From Rotaria sp. Silwood1 (taxonomy: Eukaryota; Rotifera; Eurotatoria; Philodinida; Philodinidae), in the NCBI GenBank assembly GCA_905250075.1, contig CAJNOP010000340.1, forward strand, positions 1 through 64,000: 64,000 nucleotides of DNA, given 5' to 3'. The notes below the pieces were generated by a model. It saw only the letters and a program-made list of their open reading frames with translations, did no database searches and was not told the DNA's origin. Each line of letters opens with the position of its first letter. The first letter of the stretch is position 1. The translations under genes and the position numbers were made by a program. Positions 44,408 to 56,060 of the stretch are shown in pieces.

Positions 44408-45806
44408 CCCTAGTCTATGTACTCATCCAGAGAGTACTCAAAAAGTACTCACGCTAGAAAATGCCGCGAGTACTCATGAGTACTCATGGGTTTTGAGTAC
44501 TCACCAGTGGTACTCGTGCTAGAGTCTGAGTATCTGAGTACGACGAATGAGTACTCATCGTGTAATATTGCGTGTTTTGTGAGTACTCCTATCTACTTTT
44601 TGTGTACTCTGCTGGTTTGTGTAAAATACTCATAAGCATATATTTTGGTTAGTACCATAGTACTACATCATTTTTTATTTATTATCAATTTATTAACAAA
44701 ATATGCAGACACACGCAATGAAAATTTGAAAAAAAGACCAAATTGAGAACTAATTGCACGTTTAATATCAGCCTCATATATTTCAACGCAAAGAATACGG
44801 ACATATAAACCTTCATCATTTTCGAAAAAATTAATATTTCCAGTATCTATAAAATAAAAATACGATGTTACTTATTGTTTCTTTTTTCTTTCAATAAGTC
44901 GAAAAAATCGTATTTTCATTATATGAAAATATCTAACTAGCTTCTCTGAAATGAAGACTTTTTTGTGTATATCTTAAACAGTGAGAGTTCAATAAAACAC
45001 GAATTGAGGACAGTAAAACATTGAAGCAGAAAAAAATAACAAATAATTCAATGATAATGAGAAATGCGAGAGCAAATCAACGAACAATATTGCATACTAT
45101 TACAAAAAAAAATGAAACAGACATTTTTAAACTCGTAACTATTTACATTCAATTGGTAATTTACAGAAAAAAAAAACAGTTCTTTGTCAGTCGTATATTC
45201 GCACATCTTATTTTAAAATCCTGATTTATTTGTTTGTAACAAAAGTCGTTAGTTCTCTTTTCTTTCGCGAGATTTCGCAATTATCTGAAAAAGTTAATTT
45301 TAATAGAAGACTTTTATCTAAATTTATGAAATACAATTAAAGCGAATTGACATTAATATGTTTAAAAAAATTCAATCTCACCCACGAAACTAACAAATGG
45401 AAATGAAAAATCGTTTTTCTTTTCGTTCTGAAAGTCACCAATTATTTTACTCGTGTAAATGACTCATCACAAAAGAATAGAGAATCTAATAAATAAGTCA
45501 TTAAAATAAATTTCCTCTATTTTTTAATTTATTGCATCTTTTTCTTTGATTACGTTATTTCAATTTATTTTCTATATACTAGTGCATAAGTGTTTTGTGA
45601 AATATTCTGCGAAAAACTATCGTGAGTACTACATTGAGTACTCATATATCTGCCTACAAGTAAATCTCTAAAGAAAAACTCGTGCGAGTACTCATCAGAG
45701 TACGCGAAAAGTATACATACACGTTAAATTCCTCGAGTACTCGTACGAGTAATATGAGTACTCATGCTGGAAAGTCGTACTCGCTTGATGAGTATTTTCA
45801 CTAGGG
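44408..45806. mobile_element. Non-autonomous TIR element, GAGTACTC subterminal repeats, 1.4 kb
   Basis: Both ends read inward as CCCTAGT, a few variable bases, TACTCATC, then a short GAGTAC-bearing stretch: left CCCTAGTCTATGTACTCATC, right (reverse complement) CCCTAGTGAAAATACTCATC. Subterminal regions 44420-44640 and 45620-45790 are crowded with the palindrome GAGTACTC and GAGTACTCATGAGTACTC-like forms. The middle kilobase is AT-rich and has no transposase. Arrays of short palindromes near the ends are typical of transposase-binding regions. A target duplication could not be assigned. Confidence 0.65.
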
Positions 45807-47044
45807 TAAATACTCAAATTCCTTGATAACGGTTGTTTATAAATAAATAATCTCTTTTAATATTATCATCATTATAATAAGATCATCATTAAGAATATAT
45901 TAAAGGAAAACTATTCATATTTAATCAAGTTAATCAATAATGTCTATAGAAGTTTATTGATATTAATTCATTTTTAAAACATTTTACATTGGAAAGATTT
46001 TATTATTCGTCACTTGATTGGAATATGAATAGTTGTTTGAAATCATGGTTTAATTCATCAACCGAACCATTAGTAGAATATCATCGAAGACCAAACTATC
46101 ATTGGCGTTTACAAAATGGTTTTCAAAAGTGTCTCAAATATATATAGTTATACAATAGATTAGTTGATTTTATTCTAAAGATTGTTCATAAAATGTTTTA
46201 AATTAAAATAATCTATAATAATGATTTAAAATAAGAAAATGTTTCTTTTTTAACTTATTATTTAAAAAAAAAAACGATTTAATAAAAATAATTCTTGTTA
46301 AATTAATGATTAGTCTCTCAGTATCAATTTTGGTTAATGGAGAACGAAGATGGTTGGACATGTCATTTTTTTTGTTCTAATGATTATATTGTGTGATGGA
46401 CTCAATAGAAAATATTTCAAGTACATCTTATTATTAATTAAGCATTCATCTTGATTGAATGTTATAATCATAGTTAATTTCAAAAGATAATGATAAATTG
46501 AAAACTTCTTAAACATGGTTCAAATTAAAAACACATCAAGAAAAATAAGATAAACGCTTGATATCTATGTCACCTTTTAGTCTTTGTTCTCGTATCTAAT
46601 GAAAAAAAAAACAAAATATGATAAGATCGAACAATTTATATTTGATATTTCTCTTACAATGAAAGGATTCATGTTTATACTAAATTAGATTAGAGATATT
46701 CGGGACGAATTAAAGCTCTTATTGGTAAACTAATAAATTAAAAATAGTAGCTGCTGATGATATGTCTGATTAAAATTTATCGTAAAACATTTATTTTTAA
46801 ATTGAAAACATTTTTTCTCATGTAAATTGATAATTTAATTAACCGTACAATTCGAAAGTATCAGTTTAAAAAACTAAAAAGCAAATAATATTCGAAATTA
46901 ATTAATGTAGCAGTGAGAGATTTAATATAACTCGAATGTGTTTTATTTTATCTAATGAGAAAAAAAAATCGTTCAATTGTAAGTAGATTATATCTATAAA
47001 GAATATTTTTATAGACTAAGCAAAATAATTTCTAATAAAACATG
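45807..47044. other. AT-rich intergenic DNA
   Basis: No gene recognised. A short plus-strand stretch at about 46020-46145 (LKSWFNSSTEPLVEYHRRPN, then YHWRLQNGFQKCLK) reads like coding sequence but is unidentified and bounded by stops. Confidence 0.4.
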
Positions 47045-47092
47045 TAATGACGACAATAAATAATATATTCGATGTGGTCCAGCTGGTAAACT

Positions 47093-48094
47093 CCCCCCCA
47101 GAATAGAAGGCCACCCCAGAATAGAAGGCCACCCCAGAATAGAAGGCCACCCCCATTAGAAGGCCACCCCTGAGTCATATTTGCAAAAGTCACATTAGAA
47201 GGCCATGGCTTTCTAATGAATTGTTTGGATATTACATAAATATTCTGTGCTAGTTTTATAAATATCTTAGCATTTTGAGAGATCATGTATGATCTCCACC
47301 GCACTCCTGTTTGGTTTTGCTATAAATTTAAAGAGGTATGTTCAATTTCCAAAAGCTGTCAAAACAAAACAAAGTTTAATATGCCTATTTGATCGCTTCA
47401 ATTCTTTTGCTTTGGTACAATTACATATCTTTTGAATACATATAAAAACTATTTTTGTTCTTTGAAGTATTTGTGGTGCCAGACATCGGATAGGTATACT
47501 AATATTTGTTGATTAAATATAATACCCATGTAGCCGATAATGGATGAATAATGGAAAATGATCCATTATTTTCCATTATTTGAAGAAAAACATGAATTAA
47601 TGCATTATAATTAATTATTTTTTGACTTTTCAATGCATTTCAATGCATTATTTCTAATAATGCTGAAAATGAAGGATAATGCCTAAATTTTCAATGCATT
47701 GTAATGCATTATTATAAAAAAAAATGCATTATGATGCGTTGATAAATCAATGTATTGCAATGGATTAATTAAAAATAATGCATTATAATGCATGAAATAG
47801 GTTGCATTATCATGTAATTGCATCCATTGCATTTCTATTGTAAAATAATGCATTGCAATGCCCATTATTTCATAAAATCGGCTACATGGGTAGCATTAGC
47901 TCAAAAAGTCTAAACAAATTTCAATTTTCAGTTGTCGAGCTAGAAAAACAGAATCAGCAACTAACAAAAAAAAATTGTAATTTTTTACCATAAAAGTCCT
48001 ATTAGAAGGCCACCCCTAATAGAAGGCCACCCTGAAAAGAGCGATGTGAATTTCCATAATAGAAGGCCATGGCCTTTTATTCTGGGGGGGGGGG
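47093..48094. mobile_element. TIR element with AGAAGGCCA repeats, 1.0 kb
   Basis: Left end is CCCCCCCAGAATAGAAGGCC followed by three further AGAAGGCCACC copies. Right end is ATAGAAGGCCATGGCCTTTT, ATTCTGG and a G11 run; its complement matches the left end. Additional AGAAGGCCACCCC copies lie at 47150-47210 and 48004-48032. No transposase is encoded. It separates the two halves of the amine oxidase pseudogene and carries a nested MITE. The GGLLFWGG-like peptide readable across the left end is a repeat artefact. Confidence 0.75.
47525..47890. mobile_element. Nested MITE with TGCATTATAATGCA palindromes, 366 bp
   Basis: Perfect ends CCCATGTAGCCGAT and ATCGGCTACATGGG are flanked by TA on both sides, the target duplication of Tc1/mariner-type elements. 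The interior is a dense series of AATGCATTATAATGCAT-like palindromes. It lies inside the AGAAGGCCA element, so it is the younger insertion. Confidence 0.85.
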
Positions 48095-49360
48095 TTTATG
48101 AAATTCGAAAGAATGAAATCAAATATAAATAATATTATTTTGGAATCACGAAATAGAATTGGTGCTAGAGCATTTACTTACATAACAACATTTGGTGAAA
48201 ATATTTCAATTGATATTGATGCTCATTATATTTGTCATCATGAACGAGAATATATTTTACGTAGTTATTACATTCCATCCAATGAGAATTTTATTGAATC
48301 TGATAATTATGATACATCAAACATGAAAGTTTTTGATGAAAATGGATTTATTTTTTTCGAACGAATTTATTAATAGAGCAATGAAAATTGTTGAAGATTT
48401 ATTATTAATTGTTAAAGAATATCCAAACGAAAAACCAGATACATCGATATTAGATTTAATTAATGAACAATTTTAAAAAATTTCAAATCAACAGATAAAA
48501 CGTCTTGTTCAAATGGATCTTAGTTATACAGAACTTCATGAAGGTTCAGATTTAAATCAACTTTCATGTAAATATTATGAAAGAGGAGAAGAGAAGGTCA
48601 TCTTCAACAATCTGATTTATCTATTGCTAATGGTTTAGGATCATTAGTTAAATAAATAGCCTCAATATATAGTCTTACAATTAAATTAAACTCGATAGTT
48701 ACTAATATTGATATATTAAGTGAATATTATCGAATTGTTCGAGTTTTAACAAAAGATAATAATTCATATTTATGTAAATATGTTCTTTTAACAATTCCAC
48801 TTGGTTGTTTTAAATCAAATTGAATCGTTTTTTCTTCATCATTACCACAAATGGAAAGAAGAAGCTATTCAAAAAATGGATTTTGCCTTACTTAATAAAG
48901 TTTATCTTCAATTTTCTAAGATTTTTTGGGATGAAAAATAAAAAATAATTCCTATTGTTTATACTGATCGATTTAAATTTTATTACTGTTTACCTCAATA
49001 TCGTATGTTAGCATTATATATATCGACAGACAACTAGAAGAAAAAATAGATGAAGATATTGTAGACGAAATATATAATTATCTTGGTCATGTTTATTCTA
49101 ATATATCTTATCCAATAAAATGGTTAATTACACGATTGGGATCTGATCAATTTTCTAAAGGTTCATATTCAAGTTTTCATCTTGATAATGATTTAGAAAC
49201 TTTAAAATACTTATCTATAGAAAGACATGATGGTCATGTACATTGGACTGGATAACATACCAATTATAATGGATCTATTGATTATGTTGATAATGGATTT
49301 GAAAGTGGAATGGGTGAAACAAAAAAAATTCTCAATAAACTTCAATCATTCATATAAGAT

Positions 49361-50748
49361 AACATAAACAATGTATGCTCTTGTAAAAGTGTTCATATTT
49401 CATATATCGAGTTTTGAAACAAAATCATATTGGATGATATATTCTCTTCTATTAATTAAAATATAGATATTTGTTTTTACAATCATTTCAAGTTATTTAT
49501 TTTTATTGTTTATTTTATTTATTTTTAACTTGTTATAAATTAAAGAGATAATAGTCTCTTGGAAATCACGCGTTTAACTGTTGCCGTTTCTGATCAACCA
49601 GAAAAAATCAGAAAATCTCTTCTTCTATCTACCTAGTTTATAAAATAATATGGTCATATCTATCATTTAATAGTAGATCAACACAAACTAATATGTGTTA
49701 ATTGTCATTGTATATATAGTCACCTATCGATATTTTATGAATTTGTTTTGAATTATTACGAACGGTAGTAATTATTCGCGTAAATATTGCTTGAATTTTC
49801 AGATTTTTGTAAGTTCTACTATTTATTTATTTAAAATTTTTCTATACATTATAAATGAGATAGACTTTAACAAATTTCGCATGTATCATCTGTAGACGAA
49901 ATATAATCGTTAAATAATTTATCAATAATTGTCAATATGACCTATGTCATTTTATTTGAATATAATTCATCTTTTAATATCAGACTTTTTTCAGAGACTT
50001 TTTAAATAACTTGACAAGATAACTTTTTCATAAATCTGGTGTAAAACTCACTATTCATAGAATTATTTTTTTATATTTATCTTTTTCTTGTTTTCTAACA
50101 ATGAAATATGTTTTAAATTTTATCGAAAAACTTTTGAAAAATCATTCTCGTATTTTCATGTTTTTATTTTAAATTTGTGAAGAGAGAAAATATCATTTGA
50201 ATCCACAACATTCCCTATTCAAAGTTGATCAAGACATATTTGATTATGAACTAGTCATTGTCGACATAATTATAAACTGATTTTTTTTCGAGATTCAAAA
50301 CTTATGAAATACCCTATAAGAGAACATCTCATTATCTTTAGCTCATTCCTCTCGTGTGTGTAAAAATAACTGAAAATTTTCGATGATTTAGATATCATTT
50401 GAAGAAATGAATAGAGAAGACAACTGTAACTCAATGAGCAATACTCAATTATCAGACGATCTGTAAAATGGTATGAAAAAGTGGTATTTGAATTACTTTT
50501 TGGAACACTAAAAGTTCAGAACAATTTAATTTAGAAGAAAAATTATGCCACAAGTAACATGACTATTATGCAGTTTTGAAAAAGCCTTGTACCATCTTTA
50601 CACTCGTTGATACGCTATTTTAGAAGTTAAAACCTGATTCAAAACAATAATCAAAAAGTTATTCAAAGCGCTAATTCGCTGATCACAAGCTCAAAGAGAG
50701 AGAGAGAGAAGCACTTTCAAACATTGTCTGAAGAAACTCTGATAGCTG
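49361..50748. other. AT-rich intergenic DNA
   Basis: No gene or repeat recognised apart from an (AG)n run at about 50696-50710. Confidence 0.5.
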
Positions 50749-50754
50749 CTACAA

Positions 50755-50887
50755 CGGGAGACCGGAATTTCGGCCCAAGGAATTTTCGGCCCAGAGCCTA
50801 ACTATCTTCAGGATGACGTTAGGATGTGAGGGTGATGGTCAAAAATTCTGGGCCGAAAATTCCGTGGGCCGAAATTCCTGTAACCCG
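50755..50887. mobile_element. Tiny MITE, 133 bp, 40-bp TIRs and direct repeats
   Basis: Inverted arms both contain GGAATTTCGGCCCA and GGAATTTTCGGCCCAGA, spanning about 40 bp each around a 50-bp core. The flanks carry CTACAA on both sides (50749-50754 and 50888-50893), extendable to GCTACAACG depending on where the ends are set, consistent with a 6-9 bp target duplication (hAT elements make 8). The arms are only weakly diverged. Confidence 0.85.
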
Positions 50888-50893
50888 CTACAA

Positions 50894-52822
50894 CGACAAC
50901 AACAAAAAATAAAAACTTTCTATTCTGATTCTGACACATGTTTTTTTGTTGTCTTAATTGTTTTATCAAGAAGCATCACCCACTATGCAATAAATGATTC
51001 AAAAAACAGCAATGACAAAGAAAATAAGGTTTTTTTTTCTGTTAATCTTCTTGTTAAAATATGGTGATAACCACCGTTGAGTTTCATTATTTGAGATCTA
51101 TTTATAAAAGAAACTGAAAGTGAAAGTGAGGCAAAACAAAAGCTATACGATGTTGAAAAATATTCAAACGAAAGTTAGGATTTTCAACGTACATAGTTGA
51201 AATAAAGCTTGTATCATCCTTAGTTGAATTGAATTGAATTGAATTGAATTGAATATGTAACAGATTGAACCATTTTGTTTTCTTATATTGAGATAAAGCA
51301 ATAATATTATCTCTAACATATATTTTGTTCTTGTATCAAGATTCGAATAATTCGAATAATATTATTAAAAATAAAAACGATATATCAACATGAAAAGTTG
51401 TTGTGATACGGTCGACTGTTTTTTACAGCCTCTTTAAAGCTAATTGATATTATTTGTTTGAAGATATAATTTAAATGTATTTGCTTATTGTTCGTTGAGT
51501 TAGAATATAAAAGCAGTGGTTTATATAAAAGATTAGCAACCAATACTGTCCGTATTGTCTAGTGCGATATTTCGTTAATTGAAAGAAATGAAGTTAGATG
51601 AGGCAATGTATGTATTTATGTACGTTTATTTATTTTTTTGTTCTGACAAATAAGATTTCAGATAGCTTCTCATTTCATATTTTTTCAGGGTAAAAACTCG
51701 ACCGATAGGATATTATTGTTATCTAGTCTTTAACGTATTAGATTGTTAGACTTCAACTTAAGTTAATGAGATGTATTTGTGTGTTAATGTAGGCTTTAGT
51801 TTAACAGTGAGTTGTATTGAATAGGATGAATGTCGATGAAGAGAGTAGGATGAGTATGAATCTATGTTAGTCTTATTTTCGTTGCTAGGTACACACACTA
51901 ACACTTATGCCGTAAGTTGTAATGCAAAAATGTTAGTGCTATTCAATGATGTTGATGGAAAAATAGATTATAAATTTATTCATTAAAAAATGTTCAATGT
52001 TTTGTTTTAAAAAAAAGGGTCGGTGAATCAATAGGATGAGCGCTATCTTATTGTCACTATAGATATTTAATCTATTGAGAATGTGTCGGATATTGTTTTG
52101 GGCTTTAAAATCTGAATAAATCCATGAGAAAACTAATGATAGACTATTTTAAATATGATTTTTAAATAAAAAGTTTAAAATAAATTTCATAATGATAAGT
52201 TTCGATAATATATTTAATCTCATTTTATAAAACTAATGAACAGTCACTTAAGATCTTTCATTTTCTTCAATAAGTTATTTAACTTTGAAAAGAAAAAAAA
52301 ACAAAACTTGTGTTTTTTATATATATTTATTTGAAAATATTTCTTAATATTCCAAATCGTTATTTTTAATTGAAAAATTCTATTTTAATAATAAAGATTT
52401 TTGAAGATAGTTATCATGTTAACAACAAAAAAAAAACAACATATAAACAAACTTTAATCATTTAATATTTTCGATTGAAGACAAATTAGAAGGAAAACAT
52501 TTTCAAATATTTTAAATTAAATTTTAAATTTAAATTTTTTCAATTTTTATTTGATAGATTGTTCTCATCATTGTATAATATTCAGAATGAATATATTTAC
52601 TTGAAAATGTCTTAATTAGCATCATATCCTTCATTGATGGTAAGACACCTCTTCTCAAAAACTAATTAAATAAATAAATATAGAAAAAGAGACCGTCATC
52701 TATGTTAGATATTTTAAATCTAATTTTATATGTTCTTTCTATATATATATTGATCTCAACTCTTGTGTAAGCAAACAAAAACAAGATTTTATTATTTAAT
52801 TGATAATAAAATTTAAAAAAAA
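50894..52822. other. AT-rich intergenic DNA
   Basis: No gene recognised. Contains the GAATT pentanucleotide microsatellite at 51226. Confidence 0.5.
51226..51254. repeat. (GAATT)n microsatellite
   Basis: Nearly six uninterrupted GAATT units. Confidence 0.95.
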
Positions 52823-53300
52823 ATGGCTGAATATAAATATAAAGTAAATGTAAATGCTCGTTTTTGAAGTTGTTTGGGAAAAACTTTTGAATAAAATTGA
52901 ACATCCAGAAAAATATGTTCAAGGAATTAGTCATGTTGAAATATTAAAAAATGAAAGTGATAATCTATTAAGAATAATTCATTTTGAAAATGATAAATGG
53001 GAATGAATTAAAATAATTAATTGTTACTGATAAAACAAGTCGATTAATTGTTTATCGTTTAGTTTATCATCCTGATTTTCATTTCAAGGTGAAACGATAA
53101 ATATTTCTTGATCAACAAATCAAGTTTTTCAATCGGAATTATAATATGAAATTAATTCGAAATAAAAAGATGAATATGAAAATGAATCAATTTAAGATAA
53201 ACATATTGCAGAACAAACTTTACAATTAGCTGTTAATGAAATGAAAAGAATTTCAAAAGAAACTGAAATTGACTATCGAGAAATTTATAATTATATCGTC
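52823..53300 (+). pseudogene. DUF1857/SRPBCC-like protein pseudogene
   Basis: Translation from ATG 52823, allowing stops and frame changes, reads EVVWEKLLNKIEHPEKYVQG-like sequence (as seen: LFGKNF then NKIEHPEKYVQGISHVEILK), NESDNLLRIIHFENDKWE, a stop, IIVTDKTSRLIVYRLVYHPD and finally EQTLQLAVNEMKRISKE. This order (V-W-x-x-L, I-x-x-P-x-x-Y-V, VEIL, R-x-I-x-F, HP-x-F, C-terminal helix) is that of the DUF1857 family, small START/SRPBCC-fold proteins known from fungi and bacteria that are thought to bind hydrophobic ligands. At least four lesions make it non-functional. The fungal/bacterial distribution suggests horizontal origin (inference). Confidence 0.7.
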
Positions 53301-53903
53301 AATTTAGTTTTATTTACCTTATTCTTCAGTCATCTAGAAAATGCTTTGCATGACAATTTATTATTTTTATAATATTATTTTCTAATCATACAACATTTAT
53401 ATTATTCTTTTATTAATAATTAGGTTAAATAATTTAATTGAATGTTGTCGGGCATCACTTTAATATTATTTCGAATTATTTTCAAGTAAATTAAATGGAA
53501 TAGAGAAAAGATCATCCCACTCTATTATGAATATTTTAGCCTAGATTGTTTTATAACTGGTTCGAACATTATTTTCCTTCTCGTTCCATAACAATTCTTA
53601 AATAACGACTTACAAAATAAAGTGTTAACCTTGTCAATTCTATGGATAGATCAATATCAAGTACAGTATCTATTGTAATGATAGTTTGGTCATTTCAGCG
53701 ACTATTCAACCGAGCCAGAACGACTTGACATAAAACTCTACTCAATGTCTTTCATAAATCTGATGTGATTCGACTAAAAAAAACAAAGCATCGTATAATA
53801 CTTAAATAAAATGTCATTTTAGTAGATCATTGTTAACTTAATAGTTGAATTGAAAATGGTGAAAATGTCCAGGATTACATATATATATTATTGATTTAGT
53901 TAT

Positions 53904-53936
53904 TGTGAATATGTGAATATGTGAATATGTGAATAT
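53904..53936. repeat. (ATGTGAAT)4 microsatellite
   Basis: Four tandem octamers of ATGTGAAT. Confidence 0.95.
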
Positions 53937-55570
53937 AAGGTATGATCGTCACAATATATTATTTAATAGGTTTATATAATGGATTTTCTCTCTTCATTGG
54001 ATAATATTTAATTTAAAAAAAAATCCACCAATGACAGTATTAAAAGATTCTCGATATAGTAAATAATATTTTTCAAAGATAGAGTAATGGAAAAAAAAAT
54101 GTTCTGTTTTTGATCATATATTATATTTAATCGAGTTCACTACTAGACACATGTTTTTAAGATTCTTTTTTTATTCAGTATTTTATTTATTGTTTTGCAA
54201 CGTTTACATTAATAATCAGTTCAATAAGTAAGAAAGAATAAATAAATAAATAAAGCTACCAGAGAGAATTCTACGTCGTGTTTAACTAGAATTGCATTTT
54301 ATTAAAATATTAATAAAAAACATATTTAAATTGAGTTTAGTTATTATTTCAAGTAGAAATTTTGATAAATTGAAAGGATGAAAAGTTTTAAACTATGCTG
54401 ATTGAATATTGTTTAATTGTTTTTCAATCTATTGGTGTGTTTTTTTTTAAATACAATAACTTTTATTGAAAATCTAAAATATATTTCATTTAATAGATCA
54501 ACGATTATTGATTGCTTTTTTTTTTTTATAAAAAATGTATTTTCAATAGATTTAATCAATTTAAGGTAAAAACAAAAACAAAAAAAACCAGTTGTGTCGT
54601 TAATAATTTGATCAATAAAAAAGTGAAAGTGATTGAATAAATATCTGTGATCAATAATGTCTATTGAGAAAAACTAAATCGAATCAGCTTATTTATTTGA
54701 ATATATTTATAAATAATATTTAATCAATAATCAATTAAACCAACGAAAATCCATTCGAAATCGAGATAAAACATATGGATTTTTATCATTAAATTTATGA
54801 TAGATTGAAAAAAATTTTTTTTTTTCATTAGAAAATGTTTGATTATTCCATTGAATAGAATATGTTTGAATAGATAAAAATAAATATTTTATTAATTGTT
54901 CGATTATTCCATTGATTTGTTGTAGAATTAAATAAATAAAACTAAATATATAATGTTTCATTTCTCCATATACCTCGAATACAACCAATTATATATTTAT
55001 ATGGATAATTAATTATTAAAATAACATCATTATCTCTATATGAACTTTTTAAACGATATAAATATTTTTTTTTTCATTTGAATATAATATTGAAAAACGG
55101 CTTAAACCATTTATATCCATATCATTATATCGTATTAATTGAAATTAACGAATTTATTTTTTTTTGATTCAATCGATTTCATTAGAATAATATATAATAA
55201 TAACTTCATTTTGATCAAAGTTAATGTGAAAATGTTTTTTTATCTGAGTGAAACTCATATCTATCTCAATATTTATAATATAGATGTCAAAAAAGTTCAA
55301 CGATATATAATTAATATATGTCGTCTATTTGACATTAACATTTTCTTAACCTTTTCAATTGGAGATTTTCTCCGAACTTCCTTGAACAGTGAATTAACTC
55401 CGTTTATATAGAATATATTCAATATATATAATTGATTATATTATTGATGATGTTGAATATCTATATATTCTTGTTATTAACTATATCAGCACTTTAAGCA
55501 ATTTCCTGTCCAATTCAATTTATAATATAAACAGAGCAAAAACAAATAAGATGAAACTCATTTTAACAAT

Positions 55571-55594
55571 ATTTTATTTTATTTTATTTTATTA
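55571..55594. repeat. (TTTTA)n microsatellite
   Basis: About five TTTTA units. Confidence 0.9.
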
Positions 55595-55723
55595 TTTATT
55601 CTCAATATGATAATAAAAACTTGAAAAGTCGATTTATACTATAAATCTATTGATATAGGTCTAATTATTTTCATCAAATAAAACAATATATTATCAATAA
55701 GAATTTATCCTTTTTTTTTCAAA

Positions 55724-56060
55724 TATCCTATATAAAAACCATCGATAAAAATATGTTTATTTATAGAATCAGTTGTGGCAATATGGACTCTATGATGAGA
55801 AAAGAATTTTACAAAGGTTTGAAAAATTTGATTAAATTCTGCACGTAGTTAATTTCTTTTTCAATATAACAATTAAATTTTTGAAAAAAATTCTTAAAAA
55901 ATAATTCTTTAAATAAATCTAATTGACTGTGTGTCTTGCGCAATGGCTAAATATCAATAGAAGTTAGGAAAAGTTTGATATATTTATCAGCAAGATCAAT
56001 TGCCTTGGACGCAGACGAAATATAAATTATCTTATTAATTAAAGGTGAATAAATATTTGT
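55724..56060 (-). pseudogene. Unidentified decayed gene, C-terminal part
   Basis: Minus-strand translation gives NIYSPLINKIIYISSASKAI, then DLADKYIKLFLTSIDI and, past a stop and a frame change, FNQIFQTFVKFFSHHRVHIA, then TTDSINKHIFIDGFYIGYLK before a stop near 55727. The balance of hydrophobic and polar residues and the clean ending look like real former coding sequence. I do not recognise the family. Upstream exons were not found. Confidence 0.4.

Larger units (their letters stand above)
47045..49360 (+). pseudogene. Flavin amine oxidase pseudogene, split by a TIR element
   Basis: The N-terminal FAD loop survives as RCGPAGK (47070-47090), a G-x-G-P-A-G-type dinucleotide motif. After the inserted element the frame resumes at 48098 with FERMKSNINNIILESRNRIG, then ARAFTYITTFGENISIDI and HYI, the E-x-R-x-R-x-G-G-R region of amine oxidases (second Gly changed to Ala). 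Downstream, through several stops, come LTIPLGCFK (about 48790), QKMDFALLNKVYLQFSKIFW (about 48870), SYPIKWLITRLGSDQFSKGS (about 49110) and the C-terminal FAD motif HVHWTG (about 49240). This order matches polyamine oxidase/LSD1-like flavoenzymes. At least five stops exist beyond the insertion, so decay is general. No introns were needed to follow the alignment in the second half. Confidence 0.78.
53301..55724. other. AT-rich intergenic DNA
   Basis: No gene recognised. The minus-strand frame at 54988-54731 and the plus-strand frame at 55139-55411 show no known motif. Contains microsatellites at 53904 and 55571. Confidence 0.45.

Noticed and set aside
47032..47304. Minus-strand frame with repeated GGLLFWGG peptide
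   Set aside because: The peptide repeats come from the AGAAGGCCACCCC DNA repeat at a transposon end.
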